A program made the position numbers and the translations under genes. A DNA stretch of 64,000 bases from Cyclina sinensis. Lineage: Eukaryota; Mollusca; Bivalvia; Venerida; Veneridae. Positions 59,060 to 64,000 of this stretch are shown piece after piece. The notes below the pieces were generated by a model that made no database searches, had not been told where the DNA came from, and worked only from the letters and a program-made list of their open reading frames with translations. The DNA is taken from the NCBI GenBank assembly GCA_012932295.1, contig JAAONU010000013.1, positions 40,872,627 through 40,936,626 on the forward strand, in the 5' to 3' direction. Every line of letters starts with the position of its first letter. The first letter of the stretch is position 1.

Positions 59060-60242
59060 ACCGATGGAACCAAGTTATGCTCCCCGAAGTGCTCTCATTC
59101 ATTTATAGGATTTAGAACTGAGTGGAGGAAAATAACGAAATATATAGTTTGTGCTGAAAGTAATCTTAATATAACTGACTTTGTTAATGGGTACAGAAAT
59201 GGACGGCACGATTTTTATAGAGAGATTTAAGAGCATTATTTAAATCAAGACAGATATACCGCATTGTAAATACACTTTTGTTTTAATCACAAACTATTGC
59301 TTTTATATATAATGTATGTTAGAAAATTGTGTACGCAAAACAGTCTGAAAAGTAACTTTACCTTATTAAATTGTCCAAAAGCTATTATATAGGGTGCATG
59401 AGTTATGGTCTAGACAAAAATAAATGAGAAAATTTAGAAAGGGCAATAGCTCAAAATTGTGCAATAGAGAAATACGGTTCCTGTACACTGCACTTTTCCT
59501 CAATGAGATCTATCCACCTATGAAGTTTCATGTTGATACCTCTTTATATTCTTTGAGTATTGTGCCGGACAAAAAAATAAGGTATGAAAATCAATAAAGG
59601 GAAGTACTCAAAATATATACAAACGAAAGTTAAGGTTTTAGCGCACTGCACTCCTCAACAAAGAGATCTATTAACCTTGATACCTTTTTATAGTCGTTGA
59701 TTTAAGCCCCGGACAGAAATTATGAAAATAAACATCAGGCGATAACTAAAAATACTTAATGGAAGTTACTGTTCTTATACACTGCACGTATCCTCAATGA
59801 GATCTATTTACCTATGAAGTTTTTATGTTAATATCTCTTATAGTTTTTCAGTTATGCTCCAGAAAAAAAAAAAGTATGAAAATTAGACAAGGGCAATAAC
59901 TCAAAAACTGAAGTGCAGTGTAATGGTTCTTGTGCCTTTGTAAGATCTATCAACTTATGGAGTTTCATGTTGATAGCTCTTATAGTATATAAGAGTTATG
60001 CTACTGACAAAAAATAAGTATGAGAAATCAACAAAAACAATAACTCCAAACTGATAAAATCAAGAGTTACTGTTCTTGTGCAGTGTACTTCTCCCTAAGG
60101 AGATCTATCCACCTATGAACTTTTTTTATTAGTTTTTCAGTTACTGACCGGCCAAAAGCGTGACGGACGTGCGGACTGACAGAAAGACGGACGGTCCCCG
60201 GACGGATAAAGTGGCAACTTAATGTTCCGGGTAGCATTAAAA
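59060..60242. mobile_element. Modular repeat element with ACGG microsatellite, second copy
   Basis: Starts ACCAAGTTATGCTCCCCGAA and carries about five diverged units of about 150 bp with AGGGCAATAACTCAAAA, GAGATCTATCCACCTATGAA and TGTTGATACCTC blocks. It ends with ACGGACGGTCCCCGGACGG and a GTTCCGGGTAGCATTAAAA tail. It is a relative of 4,136-4,741. About 250 bases near its left edge (59,100-59,390) are non-repetitive. Confidence 0.55.
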
Positions 60243-60504
60243 TATGAAACCACCCTTAAGCCATAGCTTTATATTCTGTCACTTTTAAGTTATACTTGCA
60301 TAAAACTAGTACCAGTATATGTCAACGTAAACTTCATCGTTGAAGGAATATGTTTTAATATGCCCTCTTTACATAGTTTTACCTGTTTGTGATTGGAAGA
60401 GTAGATTTCTCTTTAGTGCACAAAAACTACACTCACTTTGTCATCATACAAAACATCAAATTATATATTAAGACATTATCAATAAAGTTTCAATGCATTA
60501 CAAA
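60243..60504. other. 3' flank of the DM9 gene
   Basis: Short AT-rich interval between the modular repeat and the polyadenylation signal of the DM9 gene. Nothing further is recognised. Confidence 0.4.
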
Positions 60505-60510
60505 TTTATT
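60505..60510 (-). terminator. Polyadenylation signal AATAAA of the DM9 gene
   Basis: On the minus strand AATAAA lies about 83 bases downstream of the TGA at 60,593-60,595. It is the first canonical signal after the stop. Confidence 0.5.
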
Positions 60511-60592
60511 AAGATGACAGCTCAAATAGTAACGCCTCTTGTCCAATACTCTCTTTACGACAACCGAAATTATTCTCTTTAATCTTGAAGTA

Positions 60593-61068
60593 TCACTTTT
60601 CGTCACCTTTTGTTTGAAATTCGCAAACCCAGCTGAATGAGTCCGTTTCGTATTCTTTTCCGTCAAAAGAAAACCAACATAGTCCCTCTTGTTTTTCACC
60701 CCATGGAGCTGCCTTTCCCGGAATCTTTCCCCACCGGGTGTCGGCTATTGCCAAACTTTGTATGAAATCTCCTTCTCTTCCTAATTTCAGCGCACTATTT
60801 GGTCGTTGCTTTGACCAAACCAGTGATATGCATTCTTTCTCTGCCACGACGAAGGAAAAATCCTCAGTTGTGTATTCTTTCCCAAAACATCCGTACCAAC
60901 ATAAATTAGGATATATTGCTTTTCCGGGAATATCTCCATGTTCTGTGTGGGCAACTGCTGAGTACCGTTCGTTTCTATCTTCTTCCATGCCAAGACAGAT
61001 CAATGTGTCTGCTGGAGGATTTTGATTGTTATGAATAAGTTTCGCAGGTGATTTTATGTTACTTTGAT
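60593..61068 (-). CDS. DM9 gene exon 4: repeats 7-8 and stop
   Basis: 476 bases, phase 1 in, ending TGA at 60,593-60,595. The acceptor is TTATTTTCAG. It contains KLIHNNQNPPADTLICLGM, YSAVAHTEHGDIPGKAIYPN and SLAIADTRWGKIPGKAAPWG, ending SWVCEFQTKGDEK. It is very close in sequence to exon 2 (EYTTEDFSFV and ECISLVWSKQRPN in both), which suggests recent duplication or gene conversion. Confidence 0.88.
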
Positions 61069-63551
61069 CTGAAAATAAATATATTTGGTTTAAAATCAAT
61101 ACACATACATGTACTTTCTCCGTAAGGATAACAATAAGAACATATGATATTTAACCCTTCACAGTTATGGCCAATACATTTTTCATTGATTTCAGAACTA
61201 GTAAGGATTATTAAAAGACGCAAGAAATAATGTAAATGCTATGAATACTCGAAAATGAAAAAAGAGATATTTGATCAAGACACCAATACATGAATTTTCT
61301 TCAGATTTATTCAGGATGGATTAAATTTGGATTACGGATTGAAGTGAAAAGAATTGTTTTCCATAATATCGTCCATGCTTAAACGACTAACCTTCAAGTA
61401 TTCCTTTACAAACCCAACCGAATGAGGTCGTATCTAATTCCTTTCCATCATATGGGAACCAACAATACCCTTCTTGTAAATGGCCCCATGGTGCTGCCTT
61501 GCCTGGAATCTTCCCCCACTGCGTATCTGCTATTGCTAGGCACTGAAAAAAGTCGCCCTCATTTCCAAGTTTAAGTGCATTGGTTGGCCGATGTTTTGAC
61601 CACACTAGCGAAATACCATCTTTCCCCAAAACGACAAAAGAAAAGTCATCAGTGTCAACTTCTTTCCCAAAGTAAGAATAAGAGCAACTGTTTGGATATG
61701 TTGCTTTTCCGGGTATATTTCCATATTCTGTGTGTGCAATGGCGGAATACAATCTCCCAACACATTTCTGCCAGCCAATGCAGATAAGATTACTTTCAGA
61801 GGGATTTTTATTCTGATGAATGAGGAATCCTGTCGTAATTGTCTTCTCTTAAAAAGAAAACAGTTTGTGTTTATAACAATAAATGGGAAGATGGCTCCAT
61901 TTTACCTAAGTTTCGTTAATTCGTAACAGTCTACGGGAAAGAAATATATTCTTTGGAAGATTAAGTACAACATCCAGATGTTCAGAACTAGTGTGGTAGT
62001 TTTGTTTGAGAATGTACACGAATGATGATGTTTTTGTAGGTCATATCACATGAACGTAAGTAATTATCCATAAAATATTGCTATATGTGATCGCACTATT
62101 GTCGCTAAATTGTATCCCACTTACCTAATGGTTGTATTTCACAAACCCAGCTGAATGAGTCCGTTTCGTATTCTCTGTCGTCAAAAGAAAACCAACACAG
62201 GCCCTCTTCTTTCTCACCCCATGGAGCTGCTTTCCCCGGAATCTTTCCCCACTGAGTGTCGGCTATTGCCAAACTTTGTACAAAATCCCCTTCTTTCCCA
62301 AGCTTTAACGCATTATTTGGTCGTTGCTTCGACCAAACCAGTGATATGCATTCCTTCTCTGCCATGACGAAAGAAAAATCCTCAGTTGTGTATTCGTTAC
62401 CAAAGTATCCGTACCAGCAGAGATCAGGATATTTTGCTTTTCCGGGAATATCTCCATATTCTGTATGGGCAACTGCTGAATATAGGTCTTCATCAGCTTC
62501 GTCAAGGCCAAGACAGACCAATGTGCCTGTTTGTGGATTCTGATTCTGATGAACAAGTTTAACAGTTGGCGATGTCGGTTTCGGAATCTAAATAAAACAA
62601 GATTGTATGTTTGTTCGCATTGAACGAGATAATCAGCTACGTATGAACAAAACGTCTTCTACCGGTTATGGTCTTCTATCGTGCTATTTCATCATTTAAG
62701 CATATTGCCATAGAAACAAAGATACAGAAACATGTTCTCTGAAAAATTTATACTTTGATTGCTTTAGTTTAACCCCAAAAACGTTCTAGGTATACAGATA
62801 TTTGAAAATAAACCACTAAACTTCATGGAAAGATTCTTTTTAAAGCGGCATTGCACACAAAGGATTTCCGACATGAAAAATAAAGATAAATAGAGAAAAT
62901 AAATTATTTATATAAACCAAGACATTGATATCACGTGTGAAAAGCTTCATACACGTTTAAATTGAGAAACATTTTACGATGACTAAATCACACCATGTGT
63001 AAGTCTGGGATCTGCAATCGATTAGCAATTTAGCTATGTCCAAAAGCTGTTTTTGCGCAATGAAAAATTTGGAAGAAGACTTTTTTTAAGCTCACCTTTA
63101 TCCCATTTGTTCACACACCCAGCTGAATGTTGTCGTTGTGTGTTCCTTTCCACCGTAAGAGAACCAGCATGTTCCTTCCATTGTCTCGCCCCATGGTGCA
63201 GCTTTTCCAGGGATCTTCCCCCACTGTGAATCAGCTATTGCTAGGCATTGTACGAAGTGTCCCATCTTCTTTACCAAGCTTCATTGCACGACTTGGTTGA
63301 CGTTTTGACCAAACTAGTGACACATTGCCCTTTTTCACATCAACAAAAGAAAAATTGTTGGTTTGCCTTTCTTTACCAAAAAGCGGATACCAACAAAGGT
63401 CCGGATACCTTGCCTTTCCAGGGATGTCCCCATGTTCCGTGTGCGCAACTGCTGAGTACAACTTTCCGAAGTTTCCCTGCCATCCAAGACAGATAAGGTT
63501 TTCTTGGGGAGGATTTTTTTCTTTGTGAACCAGTTTCACTGTCGAGGTCAT
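60593..63551 (-). CDS. DM9-repeat protein, four coding exons, eight DM9 repeats
   Basis: DM9-repeat proteins of bivalves bind mannose-type glycans and act in immune recognition (family knowledge from oyster DM9 lectins); a lectin role here is inferred. Four exons (456, 463, 456 and 476 bases) would give about 616 residues. Each exon carries two DM9 repeats with the motif A-H-T-E-[HY]-G-[DN]-I-P-G-K-A in the first and A-I-A-D-x-x-W-G-K-I-P-G-K-A in the second, each followed by a W/S-x-x-x-x-G-K-E segment. There is no signal peptide, transmembrane segment or pore-forming module, so a soluble cytosolic lectin is most likely. Exons 2-4 join in matching phases. Exon 1 has a one-base break and a nearby stop, so a separate two-repeat gene at the 5' end is the main alternative. 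Confidence 0.85.
61392..61847 (-). CDS. DM9 gene exon 3: repeats 5-6
   Basis: 456 bases, phase 1 at both ends. The acceptor is TTCTTTTTAAG and the donor GAAG then GTTAGT. It contains LICIGWQKCVGRLYSAIAHT, EYGNIPGKATYPN and CLAIADTQWGKIPGKAAPWG, ending SFGWVCKGILEG. It is the most diverged of the four cassettes. Confidence 0.87.
62125..62587 (-). CDS. DM9 gene exon 2: repeats 3-4
   Basis: 463 bases, phase 0 in and 1 out. The acceptor is TTTTATTTAG and the donor CCATTAG then GTAAGT. It starts IPKPTSPTVKLVHQNQNP and contains YSAVAHTEYGDIPGKAKYPD and SLAIADTQWGKIPGKAAPWG, ending SFSWVCEIQPL. The frame is intact throughout. No start codon fits its acceptor-led beginning, so it is an internal exon. 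Confidence 0.88.
63096..63551 (-). CDS. DM9 gene exon 1: repeats 1-2, with a frame break
   Basis: Starts MTSTVKLVHKEKNPPQENL after an acceptor at 63,564 (TATTTTCAG). The first frame is intact to KLGKED; the second repeat (HFVQCLAIADSQWGKIPGKA, then TTFSWVCEQMG) lies one frame over. One surplus base in the GGG run at about 63,260-63,262 explains the shift. In the shifted frame a TAA (63,098-63,100) precedes the donor AAAG then GTGAGC. The uncorrected exon length of 456 keeps phase 0 for exon 2, so either two compensating indels exist or the coding region ends at TAA. Confidence 0.75.
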
Positions 63552-63735
63552 ATCAGCTCAATCTCTGAAAATAAGACATGCGTTTTAAACATTTGAAAAG
63601 ACCCATGTTTATACTGAAAGCATTGCAAATTGAAGTGTTTTAACTCAGTGGAGTGTTTATTTTAGAATTCTGCTCGCATGAAAAAAACTGTCGTGTTTCT
63701 GAATTCTCTAACATTAAAAACTCTAGGGAACTTAC

Positions 63736-63835
63736 GGCGGGACTTGAGTGGGAATTTCTCTTACTGTTCTCTGAAGTTCTATTAAAACGATAGCGGATAG
63801 AAATCACAACGCGTAACAAAGAGCCATACTCCATG
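63736..63835 (-). other. Probable non-coding leader exon of the DM9 gene
   Basis: A perfect donor (CCCGCC then GTAAGT at 63,730-63,735) pairs naturally with the acceptor at 63,564. An ATG at 63,834 opens a frame through this exon, but after splicing it meets TGA within four codons, so it is at most an upstream frame. The exon start is set only by the TATA position. Confidence 0.4.
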
Positions 63836-63862
63836 ACAGTAAGTTTATTTCAGCAGAGCATG

Positions 63863-63868
63863 TATATA
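63863..63868 (-). promoter_or_regulatory. Candidate TATA box of the DM9 gene
   Basis: TATATA on the minus strand (context GGAGTTATATACATGC) lies about 28-33 bases upstream of the inferred leader exon start. No other core promoter element was tested. Confidence 0.3.
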
Positions 63869-64000
63869 ACTCCTTGTGATGAAAATTTGAGATCTACATT
63901 TTACCTGTTAAAATTTTCGCACGTACAACGTACAAAAAGTGCACGTTTTAGAAGCTGTCGAAACTCGGCATGGGACGTTGTTTTTCAAGGTTGAAAAGTC

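Noticed and set aside
63640..63834. Start codon at 63,834 as the true DM9 start
   Set aside because: After splicing from the donor at 63,735 to the acceptor at 63,564 the frame hits TGA within four codons, so the ATG at 63,551 is preferred.

Overview
The window looks like nuclear DNA of a bivalve mollusc. The evidence is AT-rich sequence, long introns with canonical GT-AG junctions, one receptor tyrosine kinase gene of the Sema/PSI/IPT (MET) class, a DM9-repeat lectin-type gene of the kind expanded in bivalves, and a dense load of small non-autonomous DNA elements and modular tandem-repeat elements (AGGTCA-rich cores, ACGG microsatellites, short terminal hairpins) typical of bivalve genomes. 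The species cannot be fixed from the sequence. No bacterial genes, CRISPR arrays or rRNA are present. Layout: 1-13.5 kb has no recognisable gene. It holds a composite AGGTCA-rich repeat block (2.1-6.5 kb), a small MITE (10.0 kb) and AT-rich sequence that probably includes the 3' untranslated region of the kinase gene. From 13,517 to 46,001, on the minus strand, lies a complete MET-family receptor tyrosine kinase gene. I could join 21 coding exons whose splice phases all agree and which encode about 1,448 residues: signal peptide, Sema domain, PSI, four IPT domains, one transmembrane helix, a tyrosine kinase with the MET activation-loop tyrosine pair, a YVNM docking tyrosine and a Lys/Glu-rich tail. 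One exon (27,741-28,011) carries one extra base relative to the frame needed on both sides. The introns hold a 49-bp minisatellite, a 57-bp minisatellite (over 3 kb), a 42-bp minisatellite touching a splice donor, and several inverted-repeat elements. From 46 to 60 kb there is no intact gene. This stretch is a mosaic of mobile-element remains: two related TA-flanked inverted-repeat elements, a 952-bp foldback element with a 6-bp target duplication, a decayed LINE reverse transcriptase and a TTAA-ended element whose interior has expanded into a tandem array. From 60,593 to 63,551, minus strand, lies a DM9-repeat gene of four coding exons, each coding for a tandem pair of DM9 repeats (eight in total), with a plausible 5' leader exon and TATA-containing promoter near the window end. 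Its first coding exon has a one-base frame break and a stop just before its donor. The two genes are not obviously linked in function: one is a cell-surface signalling receptor and the other probably a carbohydrate-binding immune recognition protein. Both single-base breaks lie in or near short homopolymers, so assembly indels are as likely as real mutations.
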